64,000 bases of DNA from Glandiceps talaboti. Lineage: Eukaryota > Hemichordata > Enteropneusta > Spengelidae. The stretch covers positions 11,619,519 through 11,683,518 of the forward strand of contig NC_135569.1 in the NCBI RefSeq assembly GCF_964340395.1, written 5' to 3'. The position numbers were made by a program, and so were the translations under genes. The notes under the pieces are model-generated. The model was not told the DNA's origin and searched no databases. It saw only the letters and a program-made list of their open reading frames with translations. Below, piece after piece: positions 12,201 through 59,590 of this stretch (its first letter is position 1; each line of letters opens with the position of its first letter).

Positions 12201-15200
12201 GATTGTATTAGCCTGTCCAGGTGTAAACGGAAGTAAAGCGTTCTGCATTGTATCTAGTCAAGACTGGTGAAGCCAAGTTTCAGTAGTACGTAGAGATGTT
12301 GATGTTTCTCGATCGCGAATTGCTGCAGACAGTTTAAAAAGTAATACGACATCAGCAATCACACTATCCATACCAACTACTCATTATCAATAGCAACTAT
12401 ATACTGTAGTGTATCCATAGCAACCATGCACTGTAACCTTAGCGACCATATACTGTATCCATACAAGCCACACTGTATCCATAGCAACCATGCACTGGAA
12501 CTATAGCAAAAACACAATTGCTTATAGAATATATAATCATTTGATACAAGTACAAAAATGTTGACCCTTTCTTGAGGAGAATGTAACTTGGAGGTTTTCT
12601 TCTACTATGTTTCTTATGAGCTTTCATTTGCTTTCTGAGAATCTTTGATACAGCTTGTTTTTATCTACTAAGCACAGTGTATTTGTATATATATGTAAGT
12701 GTCTGAATTACGTTGTAACCTCTTCATGATGAACATTTGCTGTAATCAAGTACATTTGTATCATGTCTTTCTTCATTCCAATAACGGAACATACATGTAC
12801 CTCCTATAGCCGGAGGAGCTATAATGAAATGTTACTTTTAGTTTAGTGAAGCATTTTGTTTATCGGAAATGTAAGTTTTGGGGACATTATAGGGTGTTCG
12901 GTAAAACAAAATGTTCACTATAACAAAGTTCATTGTAAAGAGGATGTGATGTACTAGGAATCAAAATTAACATATTTTTGGTGTAATGTGAACTTGATTG
13001 ATTTTGTTTACTCATGCCGACGGATGGATTCAAGTGTTTTGTCAACAACAAATAACAATAGTATAGGAACTCAAGCCACGTCAACAATGTTGGCACTACT
13101 GGAAAGTAATACAGAGATTGTATAGAAACACAAGTCAACAATGTTGGCAATTGGAAAATAATATGGTGGTTGTCCATTTCCATTGTGAGTGCCGTCTTTT
13201 CTATTGTAATGTTGATTTAAAGGAAATAGTAGTTAGACATACAATGTACGTACTCTAGTCTTGTGGTAGCTTAAAAGACAAAGACAATTCATCTATTGTT
13301 TGATGTAGAAGCTGTAGCGGTAGTTCTTCTGTTCTAGCTTTGAAGTTGGATTCAAGGGGTCTGTGTCTCTTCAATGGTCAGGGTGTTCCAATATTCCACA
13401 TTGAATGTCAAATCAAGGGGATGCAACTCTTGTATGGTGGTATTTTCTAACTTTCCTTCGGATTCCGTTCAGAATGTCATTTCAAGGGCACACGGAATTC
13501 CTAACTGCTAGGATGCTCTTTCATCCCATGGCAGTGTCAAATGAGGAAGAGAAAGGGGGGGTGGGGGGGGGGGTGGTGTGCTGCAACAACTTGTTTTCTG
13601 TGCAGGTAGTCCCACTGACCCCTTGTATTCCAGTGTTGATTTGAAGCAAGCATAGTATGCAGTGTACCCTCAGTCAATTTGACATGCCACTGACGCACAC
13701 AACTTTTCTAGTGACGTGCCAACATTTTTATGTTCCCTTATCTCTTATAGGTGGTGACTCACAAGAAAACCCAGTTTTCCTCATTTTGACCCAAAACAAC
13801 AAAATTTGGTTTTGGATGTACATTTGTGATTACTCCAACCATTCTACATCACTATAAATCTAACCCTCTTTGCACCGTCAAGAGATTTTTCACAGTGTCT
13901 GCGGAAGAAATAATAGCCTTTCTTTGCAAGAATGACCATTCCACTACAGTGTTGACACAAAACCATCATCACTCATGTATAGTGTGAGTGTATAGTTAGT
14001 TCTTAGACTGCTATTTCATTTCTAGTGATCGTTCAAAGCCATTACAACCAATGAAGTGTGTGGTCAGCTGTCTGAAGTACAAACTTCAACCAGAGATAGT
14101 CCTTGACCTTCACCAGAGATTCCTTGACCTTGAGAAAACAGTGTTCCCGTTCTTCCAGAGCAAATTATCCAGGAAATCCATCCCTCTTGTAATTCCAAAA
14201 CACATTGTAGAGAAAAAATGAAAACCATACTCTGAACAATTTTTTGCAAAATTGATATCAAAACAGCTGGCAGACCCAGATGAATATTCTTTGGTCTCTG
14301 ACTGCCAACAACAAAGGTTTGGTGTTACTAGGCTTCCACTCCTCTTGTAAAACTCTTTGGGAGAACACTGTTCAAAGTATACAGTGAGTGCTTTTGTTAA
14401 AAGTCTGTTAAAGTAGGTAAAGTGTACCTGAATTCTCCTGGTGCTTCTGGAGTTTACCCCCCCCCCCCCCCCCCTCCCCCCTTTCTGTTACCTGGGTTCC
14501 CAAACCTTAGCACAGACACTGCAAAGTATATTTAGTCTAGGTATAGCGATTTTGAGCCCGGGTTTTCAACGGGTTTTCTAGTTCTTCAACTGCAGTTATG
14601 AAATGCAAGAACTTGTTGTTAAGATGTGGGTATGCATAAATATCATCATGATAAACCCTGTTTTCCAAAAGCACCAGTAGTGTGCATGTAATAATGTTGT
14701 TAACTTTCGAAATATGCAAACAATAGACTTAGGAATACAAATAAGTGTATATACGTGACGCCATTCAGTTGCTCTATTTTCAACACTCTGAAATCATCAA
14801 CATGTAAAAAAAAAAATTATTTTTTCTTTGATGGAGTACCAACAGTAAATAATAAACATTGCATAGATATACTGCATACATATAAATGAATATGTAAACC
14901 ATTCACTTGTCCAGAGTCTGTGTACAAATAGTTGACCTACTCAGCCAGCAAAAACACAAAACAGATTCCGACCATACCTGTTGAGAGTTTCACAATACAT
15001 ACATACATATAGCACTGTCTTCTTTCCAAAGTCTTAGTCATTGCCAAATAGGTCAGTTTAAGTGTTCTGTTACCAAGGTGAGAACACTTTATGCATAGCA
15101 ACCAACTAGACAGCACTTAAGTATAAAATCAGTTTTACTAGAATTTGACACGATATTGTTTATTATTTCAAATGGTTTGTAGTTTAAGTGACAAATACAG

Positions 15201-15904
15201 TTAGCCTGAGTGATTTGTTACCAAGGTCCTGGTGACATGCCACGCTTGCGAAGCTGTGGGGGAAATGGACCATATGGGGAATATCCCCTTCCGGCCAAAG
15301 CTCAGACAGAAGCAAAATCATATGTTTATTTGTAATATGAAGCTAATACATTTTACCTGTTCTTGGATGCTGAATAGAGAGAAATAAAACTGTATGACAA
15401 TATTTCATTTAATCATTAATCATACTTTATTTGTATATAATGTATATTTTGGCTTCATTCTTGATGCTTGGATATAGGGTTGCACAAAAACATGAAATTT
15501 GACTGCGACAGCAGATGGAGACCTTGCGCAAGTAGAGCGCAAATAAGCCTTAGTGGGAACACTGTACTTAATATATTTTCCTGACAGTATTACTGATAGC
15601 CCAATGTACCATCACTTGGTATGTTGTGTTTTAGGTGAGATTTCTACATAGTTTCTTACTGTTTGTTTGTAGAATAGACCCCAGGAACAAAGTAGGTATT
15701 TACTTCTGGAAAGTAGTGATAGAAAACATATCAGAAATTTAAAGGTTTAGGAAATGTACTTAAATGTAAGTTAGGTATTTTGTATGTAAGATTCTGTTTC
15801 TGTGTCTCTTTCTGGTTCTGTTTACTTGGTAATACTAATAAGTATCATACCAAGTTTGTGAGTGTGTACGTGTGTGGACATCACTAGTAATGGTGAAAAG
15901 AGCT

Positions 15905-16570
15905 ACTTAGCATGTAGGTGTTGTCTATTTGTAGATGGACCAAGGGTACACTCCTATGATTTACTTTAGGTTAGTTTGTTGATTGAGAACATGTCAGAAA
16001 TTTAACTTGAAGTTTGGAAGTGTGTTAATAAGGAACTGGCAAACCTGCCATGTTGAATGTTGCATCATGGGAAATGTGATAATAAATACTAATCAAACAG
16101 TACTGTATTATAAACAATAATGTTACATTGTTTGTAACCACCAATAATCAATTCATATTTACCCTGACCAGTGTGGGAGGTTTATTTTATCGGTAGCACC
16201 AGATAAGTTATTATGATAACCACAGGTAATCCCATAGTCCATTGCGTCTGAGCATGCTTAGCCTGGATTGCAAGTTCCCTATTGGTATGTGAGATTCTAC
16301 ATAACATGGAGATGTCGTCTATTTGTAGATGGACCAGTGTACACTGCAGTACAGTTTACTTTATGTTAGTTTGTTGATAGAGAACATGTCAGAAATTTAA
16401 AGTTTTGGAAGTGTGACATCAGTTGTAGTTATTTGGTATGTGAGATTCTACATAACATGGAGATGTTGTCTATTTGTAGATGGACCAATGTGTATTATGT
16501 ACTGTTTACTTTAAGTTAGTTTGTTGGTAACTGGATCGAGAACTTGTCAGAAATGTAAAGATTTGGAAAT
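15905..16570. repeat. ~130-150 bp tandem repeat interrupted by a MITE
   Basis: Three units share TGTCTATTTGTAGATGGACC and GAGAACATGTCAGAAATTTA, at 15905-16020, 16288-16415 and 16436-16570. Between the first and second units sits the MITE at 16027-16286, so the element inserted into, or at the edge of, an existing array. Confidence 0.75.
16027..16286 (+). mobile_element. MITE family B (CAATAGGGAACTTGCAA ends), copy 1
   Basis: About 260 bp and homologous over its full length to 60188-60440. The left terminus is diverged (AATAAGGAACTGGCAAACC); the right terminus is intact (GGATTGCAAGTTCCCTATTG). The shared interior includes CATGTTGAATGTTGCATCAT and AACAATAATGTTACATTGTT. No ORF. Confidence 0.8.
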
Positions 16571-16889
16571 TTATGTGAAATACGTTTGATGTGTTATATT
16601 TATATAAGAAATGCCAATCTAAGTCCATTTGTTGTTTATTTTGCTTGTACATGTACTGGGTCAAGTATACTTTACATTGTGAAGTTCTCATAGCATAGCC
16701 TATGGGCAATGTGTTGTTTTGTATGACTTGGACATTTAAAGTTTCGTAACTCATTTGAATAATTTGTATTTATTTGAGATTACCAAACAGTTGAAATTCC
16801 TGTTATTTACTGTTTCAGTGTCACTAAGGGTTGGTCCTGTGTATTCATGGTAGAAATTGTTATAAATTGTTTTCAGATGAAAATTAAAG

Positions 16890-17021
16890 TGTTTTTTTTT
16901 TTTTAGTTAAAAGTTGGTTGTAACATCAATTGCTGTTGTGTGAGAAATATCAGTCTCACATTCCTCACAAAACAGAAATTGATGTTACAACCAACTTTAA
17001 AATGACCAACTAAAAAAACCC
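16890..17021. repeat. Foldback (inverted repeat), ~55-bp arms
   Basis: The left arm carries AAAGTTGGTTGTAACATCAA and the right arm its complement TTGATGTTACAACCAACTTT. The match continues outwards through a T-tract/A-tract and inwards to TGTGTGAG/CTCACA, leaving a loop of about 16-20 nt. Probably a MITE remnant; a hairpin RNA would be possible if transcribed. Confidence 0.75.
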
Positions 17022-17754
17022 AACATGTTAATTTTTCTAGTACATATATACTAAGGTACACAGTAGTAATAGAATAGAATCTTTATTGCATCCGTTAAGA
17101 AAACTACATTTCTTCGTTGGATTTTCTGCAATAAGTGTTTGGTGCTAAAATAATAGTTCAGACTAGTAATCATAGTAGAGTTATTTCAGAGTTGTGTGTT
17201 TGTGTGTTGTTTTCTCAGTTGTCCTTTATAATTTGGGATTGTATTTGTAACTTCAGTTGACTATTTTCACACCATGTGAGAGGTATCAAGCTTCACAGTT
17301 TGTAGCCCAGACCACCGTAGTACATGTAGAATTGTATTTGGGACCAGAATACAGTTTAGAAATTCAAATTCAAAGCTCTTTTTTCCCCCTCAGTTGAGCA
17401 TTTCAACTTTCAGGATGTAATGCAAGTCAGTGGCGTATTTTCTGTTTATTTAAAACGTATTAAGCTGCATAGTTTGTGGTACAAGTATCGGACTCAGTAA
17501 ACAGTAGAAATTTTAACTCTGGACTAGTTTCAGGGTAGTGTAGTTCTGCAGCCAGAGACTGCCAGGGATTGTTGTGTAGTGGTGTTTATGATCCTGTTAT
17601 AAAGTTTGTACAATCGCAGCATAGCTGTCTTGAATGAAAAGATTTTTGTGCAAGTCTTGTAAATGAATGAAATGTGAAACTGAATCATTGAATGTCAGAC
17701 TCAGTGATCACAAACCTGAATGAAATCAGTGGCTGAATACATAGCTCCACTGAC

Positions 17755-18210
17755 ATGTTTATCCATTCATGGTCCTGTATTGGCGCTAGAACACTTTCTT
17801 TTTTTATGTTAATGAGGTGTAAGCCCTCTATTGTGAGTGCCATTGTTATTGCCAGCATTAAGGATTGTATGACCAGCGGCTTACTAGATAGTAAAGTAAG
17901 ACTGCTCAGACGCGGCTACTGTACATGGTATGTAGCAATCCAAGATAAGCCGTATTTTGACATCCTCAACTTGGAACATTTCCCTTGTGACAGTGTATTA
18001 TGCATCTTAATCAGGCAGTCTGATGTAGAAGTTAAAGATGTGAGAATAGTTGGAAAGTTTGGCATCGACGTGTTCATTGATACATTGGTGAGTCTTGATA
18101 AAGTTATACCTGTAGAGACATGTATGGCAGGTATTGGTGTTGTAGTAGTAACTGTCAAAAACCAAATGACTTCATTCCAAATTATTCTACCAACATATTT
18201 AAGACCCTAA
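17755..18210 (+). other. Intronless ORF, 151 codons, CUB-domain-like
   Basis: This is the longest ORF in the first 20 kb. The segment from Cys at residue ~43 to about residue 149 is close to 110 residues and follows the CUB layout: SGLLDS, then YCTWYVAIQ (C-x-W-x-hydrophobic), a DILNLEHF strand, CDSVLCI, a GKFG turn where CUB domains usually have a Cys, and an ending SFQIILPTY. A possible acceptor (TTATTGCCAG) lies at 17848-17857, which would make it a terminal exon, but no partner exon, signal peptide or polyadenylation site was found. It could be a decayed exon or chance. The CUB call is by eye only. Confidence 0.3.
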
Positions 18211-20474
18211 ATTCATTTTCTAAATCAAATATTTCAAAGTATACATATGCTTAAGTGAATTAGTTAACAGTCATGAAAAACTTTCTAAAAGTTTTGACTT
18301 GATGACAAACTGAACTGTGTTGGCACCATGGTAATACTATGACTAGTTGATAACACATATACCAGGTGAGAAATTGTCCTTGTCAAAATGCTACCGACAA
18401 ATACTTTTATTTTCTGGGGGTTTATTTCTGGGGGGTGGTTTTTTTTATCGCTCTTCGTCATGTTTGAATGAAAATTTAACATTTTCAACACAATGTTTGT
18501 TGTTATTTTGTTATTGCTGAAATCAAATTTATTCATAACCATGACGATACAATAATAGGGCTTTCAGAGGCAGGGCAATTGAAATGTAGCTTAAATGAAT
18601 TTGTGAAAAAGTTTCTTCAAGTGGAAAATGTGCTGGTATTTACACATGTAGTTTGCTGGTCTGCTGGGAGTACAGCTTGGGTTTTATTGAAACGACCAAA
18701 GACCTAGTTACAAAACTCCAGGGACCCTGTTTTCCTAATTGATTACGTGCATACATGTACAGGGCATACATTTTGGTAATCATAAGATATAGTGGTGAAA
18801 ACAGCACCCACGATCCTAGCAGAGAAATTTGAATTTCTAAGTTGAACATAGCTGGAAAGATTGAGTGACCGTTGAACATTGAAATTGAACTCAGAATTTA
18901 AACAAACAGTGCATTGATTTCTCTCATTTTAAGAGAGTCTAACATGAAAGGATTACTGCCTACTTTTTAAGGCTGTAATTTGAAGAGACAGGTACTATAC
19001 CGTCATGTACGTAAAATTAATCTTGTTTTGTCCGATACCAGGACAAGTGTTTGAGACATCCTTTATGTTGTGTGCTGTATGCCTCTACACTGTGTACTAG
19101 TGTGTTTGTTATGTAAACTAAACTTTGCTTCTTGGTATACAGGTTCAATCATATTGGAACTTGAAATAATTAGAATGATGTTCATTGACACACCATTAAT
19201 TTTTTTTTATTTTTATTTTCTTCGTGTCTATGTTTTAGCAACATGACTAAAAAGTAATTTGGTTGTGTATCAACAAATATGCTAATTAAACTTTTCTTAT
19301 TGATATTACGAGAAAGTAATTTGGACCTTCATGTACAATGTTGTGTTCCGATACAATGTAGTGACTTTGTTATGAGTGGTCAGTAAGTAAAATCACCCCC
19401 TACAGTTACAGATGGATAAGAGGCCATTTAAGTTGGTGAAAACATATAACCAAGTTTTTCATGACATAATTTAAAACGTAGCATTGTTAAACGGAGTTTC
19501 ATTTTATATCAAAAAGTCACCGTTTGTGTACATACAAGGTACATGTACCACTACATACCAAGATCTACCTGTTTAAGTGTTATACTTTAGTATGAAGTAC
19601 ATATGGAGTACTAATGTCAATACATTCACAGCCTAGAAGGCATTGCAGTGTTTTCATATAACCTACACACTTCTTTATAAAGTATACCTGTAATTGCTTG
19701 CAGCAAAGTTTTATAGCACATATCTTACTTTTGTACCTGTACAATACAAGAGGTGAAAGATCAATCTCCTACAAGCACGACCAGTAATCCTGCATAGCTT
19801 TACACTTCTAGGCAGTCGGTATCTTTTTTTACCTGCAGTGTGAGATTTTTATTTGGTGTGAACAAACAGAGCTGTTAACTGCAAGGGAATTCTGTGTTTG
19901 TACTCTAGATAGGATTACTGTACAGTATTGACAAATACCATGAAGTTTTCACATGTGCCTAGGAATTCCTTAGCTACTACAATTTTTGTTTGTTTTTTGT
20001 TGTACCTCCTCAGGTTGAATGGTTATTTATTTGTAAAACAAATTAACACATTTTTACAAACTGATGTCAGCACTTTACTTGTCTGTGTCAAATCCAACAG
20101 GTGGGCACATCAGGTCACCCATATTTCATTCCATATTTCTCATCGTAATACCATAAAAATGATGGGTCAGTCAGTTAAAAATTTCAAAAAATGTTAGCGT
20201 GTAACAGTATGATACTTTCATTTCATAATTAATAGCCTTTTAACATTCTGAATGACTTAAAAATGACAATTAAAGTGAGAAGGAAACTTTGAACAATATG
20301 TTGTTTTATTAATTCCAGAATTTCAGCAGTAAATATTCTATTTATTTATTTCCTATATGATTCATATTTACACTGTGATAATCTTCTGTTTATTTTCAGA
20401 ACATCCACCAGAATGCAGCCAACTGGTTAACAGAACCTTTAGAAGAAGTTGAAGAACTGAGTTCAGAAGTCAGT

Positions 20475-55378
<34,904 letters not shown>

Positions 55379-58300
55379 ATTTGCATAATAATCCTTTGCC
55401 ACCTGGCTTTGCATAATAACACTCACCTGGACTACAGCTTTGCATGGAAAAAGCTACAAGAAATAATTTTGCACAAGAAGAAAAGAGTATAGTTTTTTTT
55501 TTATACTTTCCCGTCAAAGGGTGCCTTCCAATGATTTCCCATCAGCCCCTTGGTTGTGATATGTGGATGTTGATGATGTGCATGTAAGCCATGCTGAGTG
55601 TTGGTTTGTCTGTAAGGTATGCCTTGATGGGGCGCCCTCACACATCCCTTTCAGTATAGTGTTTTATTGGTGTATAATGAAAACAGGCAAGTGTCATTGT
55701 CATACATTGAAACCAGCTGATGTTAAACCCTTGAAAGTCTGATACCCTATATTTAGGGTGTAATTACATAGAGTTACAGAAACTAAATCACCGAAAGGGT
55801 TAAATCACTAATAGTTTGATTCAGAAATCACCAAGGGCAAAACAACTCTAAGTACCCATTAATCAACACTGTCCATAGAGGGCGCTGTTTCCTGATAAGT
55901 TCAAATTCACCACTATGTGGCCATTGAGGGCGCTATTTTATTAATAGGATGGGTTAGTTCAGTGCAGTAAAAAAGTGGTGATCAAATCAGGAATCCAAAT
56001 TTTGATTGCAAACGTTAATTAAGTATTGTAGAGATAAAATAGTGCCTAATATACAGAGTGATCCAGATTTTCTCTAATTAGAGAAGCTAACTGTAAAAAA
56101 AAAAGTAGTAGTGTTCTCATCAAATTGATCATGTCTATTTATGCAATCTATTTAGTATTAAATATTGTATATAGTTCATATATATACTACGTAAAAAGCT
56201 TAATGAAAAGTTGGCAAACTTCATTCTCTGAAATAATTATATTTCTATTTTTTTGTATATTACTAGTATATGTATTAAAGTTAATTAATGGTGATTTATT
56301 TCCTCCAATAATGTAAAACACAGAATTTGAAGTGTATATATATATACTGGATACATAACATAAAATCAATATTTGCTAATATTATTTTGTAAATGAACCA
56401 GTATAATGGACTAGATGAGTTAACTGGATGATAAAATATAAATAATTATGAATAATTTGTTATGATTGTTAATCATATTTGTGTGAATCTCTTGCCAAAG
56501 TTGTTAAAAAATTTTCAAATTTACATTTTTTGATTAAATTGATTATTATGAAGATAAAGATTTGTTGTAAGTTATAACAGATATTAAAATGACATCTTTC
56601 CAACCCAGCAGTATTATCACTATGGAAACCATACAAAGTATTTCACTTTGTTTACTTTAAGAGAAAAATATTTGAACATTTAACATTTAGATGAGAGATG
56701 TTTTCATTTTAACAAATAAAGTCACCTGACAGAAAAGTCTTGTAGGAGGACTCCCTAAGTTAGCTTTATTTGGTAACACAATTCACACGGAGGCTCCCTA
56801 GGTCATTGGATTTTCTTGACTTTCAGACTTCCTCTCTTAGAAGCACCTAGTTTGTCTCTATTTTGAGTGTTACTGTGACCCTGATAAAGACCCCCTAGTT
56901 CAGTCATCTTAATGATTCAATGGCAAAGCTCCTTAGGTTTACTACTTTCTGAAAGTATACACTCAGTGGACTCCCTAAGTCAGCTACTTTCTGACAGTAT
57001 TACACTGATATAGAGAAGCTCCCTAGGTCAGTGAATTTCTGAAATTGTTATAATTTGACCTTTGTTTGGACTCCTTATCTGCATCACCTGTATATTGTGT
57101 TTCAAAGATGTTAGGGAGTCCTAACTCAGTCACACCATCTTTTTTTGTCTTGTACATGTGTAATTAATTTTTTTACATTTTTTTCCATTGTTTGTAATTT
57201 TGTATAATACTTTGTGTTTGTATTGCCTATTTAGACTAATTTCATAGAGAGAGAATGGTATTCATAACTTTTTTTTAGAAAAAAGTGTCCGTCCACTTTC
57301 TGTTAAGCAAACCAGGGATACTTATAGCTTGTGGTAATCTAGATACTGCCACGGAAACCAAGCTATCAGCAAACCTGGGATACTTATAGCTTATGGTAAT
57401 CTAGATACTGCCACGGCAACCAAGTTATCAGCAAACCTGGGATACTTATAGATTGTGGTAATCTAGATACTGCCACGGCAACCAAGTTATCAGCAAACCT
57501 GGGATACTTATAGATTGTGGTAATCTAGATACTGCCACGGCAACCAAGCTATCAGCGAACCTGGGATACTTATAGATTGTGGTAATCTAGATACTGCCAC
57601 GGAAACCAAGCTATCAGCAAACTAAGACATAAACTAACATTATTGTTGCAATGTGTTGATATAAAGCTATCAATGGGTGTTGATACACACACAGTAGGGT
57701 GGCATCTCTGATACCAAGTTTTCCTCAAATGGCCACACATTCAACCTCATTCAGTGTTTACACTATCTTGATTACACAGTGATTATATCCACACAACCAG
57801 GGTACCACTATCACCCACTTGTGTAATCTACCACATACAACTACAGTCTTGTAGTTTCTATTTGGATTGCTGATAGTTTGAAATTACATTATGAAAAAAA
57901 AGTAAAGCTGTGTGTTCCAATTACCAGTATGTCTTCAGAGGAGTTCAAGTAAATCATACGCCCAAAATAATTTGTCATTCTTTTGGATATTTGGCAAACC
58001 ATTGGCTATTTCACTAACCTATAGCTTGGGATGTATACATGACAACATGTAGAGACTTTTTTTCTTGTAAAACTGGGAATTTGAAAGAATGATTCACGTT
58101 ATAGGCTGACATTTTGAATATAGTCATTGCCATGAATCACCTTAAATTGATTATATCAGTATGTTTAGTGGAAAATAAAAGTATAATTTGTAACATGGGA
58201 TTTTGTTGGCAAATGGTCCAAGCCCCCAGCAGTGGGAGTTTGGATAACCGAGACTATGTAGCGATGTTCTTGCTTCAAGGGACGTGAAGGTGATGAACAG

Positions 58301-58828
58301 CGCCCCCACTCTGAATTCAGAAAAGGAGAAATACTGTACCCTTTGTTTATGTCTTTCTTGGTAATTCATATAAATCTAAAAATTTTGGGGCCTACTGGTA
58401 TTTGTGAATAAATGCCAAATAGAAAATGGAACTACAAAATATACATGTTAGGTACATATTTATTGCCATGGTAACACCAAAGAATTCATACATGTATTTT
58501 CATCTATACATCTATCAGTATTTCAAATCATCAGTATTTAGTCATAATTTTGTAAATGACTTGTTACTAATACTGTAGCTTCAAACTATATCATAATATT
58601 GTCATAGATTTTTCTAACACTTTGACATCCAGATTACTGTGTATAGTTTTGAAATTAATTTAACTGATTTATGTAAGTAAACTACCTTGTTTTATAATGT
58701 AAACATTTTTCTTGAATAATTTGTGTACATAGTGTACATTTCATGTAATTGTCTTCTTTAATAAAGTTTGGAAATAATAGCAACAATTATTTAATAGATG
58801 TGTTTTAGTAGCACAGTTGAATGAAGAC
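55379..58828 (+). other. 3' UTR and intergenic region after the Sfi1-like gene
   Basis: AATAAA at 56715-56720 is the first good polyadenylation candidate. Another, in TTTAATAAAGTTTGG at ~58759, is followed by a GT-rich stretch from 58829 and could end a longer UTR. No exon was seen. Short GAGGGCGCT-containing segments occur at ~55877 and ~55926. Confidence 0.55.
57295..57625. repeat. ~61-bp minisatellite, 5-6 copies
   Basis: The unit contains GGTAATCTAGATACTGCCAC, GGCAACCAAGTTATCAGCAA and ACCTGGGATACTTATAG. Copies are nearly identical. Confidence 0.96.
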
Positions 58829-58865
<37 letters not shown>

Positions 58866-59144
58866 ATGTATGTATGTATGTATGTATGTATGCATGCATG
58901 CATGCACGCATGCATGCATGTATGTATGTATGTATGTATGTATGTATACATGCATGCATGTATGTGTGTGTGTATGTATGTATGTATGTGTGTTTGTTTG
59001 TGTGTATGTATGTATGTGTGTGTGTGTGTGTGCGTTTGTATGTATCTATGTATGTGTGTGTATGTGTGCATGTGCTTGTTGGTTGGAAAGTGTGCGTGTA
59101 TTGGTATGTTTCTGTGCATGTGGATGGGTGTGCATGTGTGGCCA

Positions 59145-59200
<56 letters not shown>
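58829..59200. repeat. Microsatellite (GT)n/(ATGT)n/(ATGC)n, ~370 bp
   Basis: Compound simple repeat between the two convergent genes. Overlapping ORFs on both strands are artefacts. Confidence 0.97.
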
Positions 59201-59201
<1 letters not shown>

Positions 59202-59281
59202 GGTGTTTGTGTGCATACATTTGCTTGTGTTATGTGTATGTGGCTGTTGAAGAGTGTGTACATCACAGTAGAAGGCATCGT

Positions 59282-59287
59282 TTTATT
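59282..59287 (-). terminator. Polyadenylation signal of the fibrinogen-domain gene
   Basis: AATAAA on the minus strand (TTTATT on plus), about 60 bp beyond the stop codon at 59346. Confidence 0.6.
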
Positions 59288-59345
59288 AATGCCTGATTGA
59301 TGGTTAATGAATAGGTTAGTAATGAATAACATACACAGTCATTCA

Positions 59346-59590
59346 TTACAATAGAGGCCGTATCTTCATCTCAACATGTTTTAGAGACTCCCAACTATCT
59401 TTCCAATCATACCATACAACGCCATTGTTACTTGTCTGTCCAGGTAGGTATTGCCCATTGAGATTAGAATTATGACAATCATAGTACCACCATGCTCCAG
59501 TTAATCCCTTGGCACAATCATGTACACTAATATCATTATCCCTATCTCTTGTAGAGAAAAACATTCCATCATGGTGTGACAGACCATAAC
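59346..59590 (-). CDS. Fibrinogen-domain protein exon 4 (C-terminal)
   Basis: Residues 193-273 and stop. On the minus strand the acceptor is TTCACTCTGTAG; phase 1 in. Encodes [20 protein letters not shown], with the Asp-rich calcium-binding segment, then [15 protein letters not shown] and [10 protein letters not shown], the hallmark of the fibrinogen C-terminal domain including the second Cys pair and ligand-pocket region, ending EMKIRPLL. Confidence 0.95.

Larger units (their letters stand above)
5303..20399. other. Long non-coding stretch with repeats
   Basis: Either intergenic DNA or a first intron, depending on whether 5235-5302 is a real exon. Apart from the repeats listed separately and the ORF at 17755, I see no supportable exon. 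It contains several 10-20 nt poly-C runs (near 7880, 8761, 9127, 10190 and 14458), a short three-unit repeat around CGTGTGACCACAATAGCATA at 12110-12205, and a short repeat around ATCCATAGCAACCATGCACT at 12405-12500. Confidence 0.6.
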
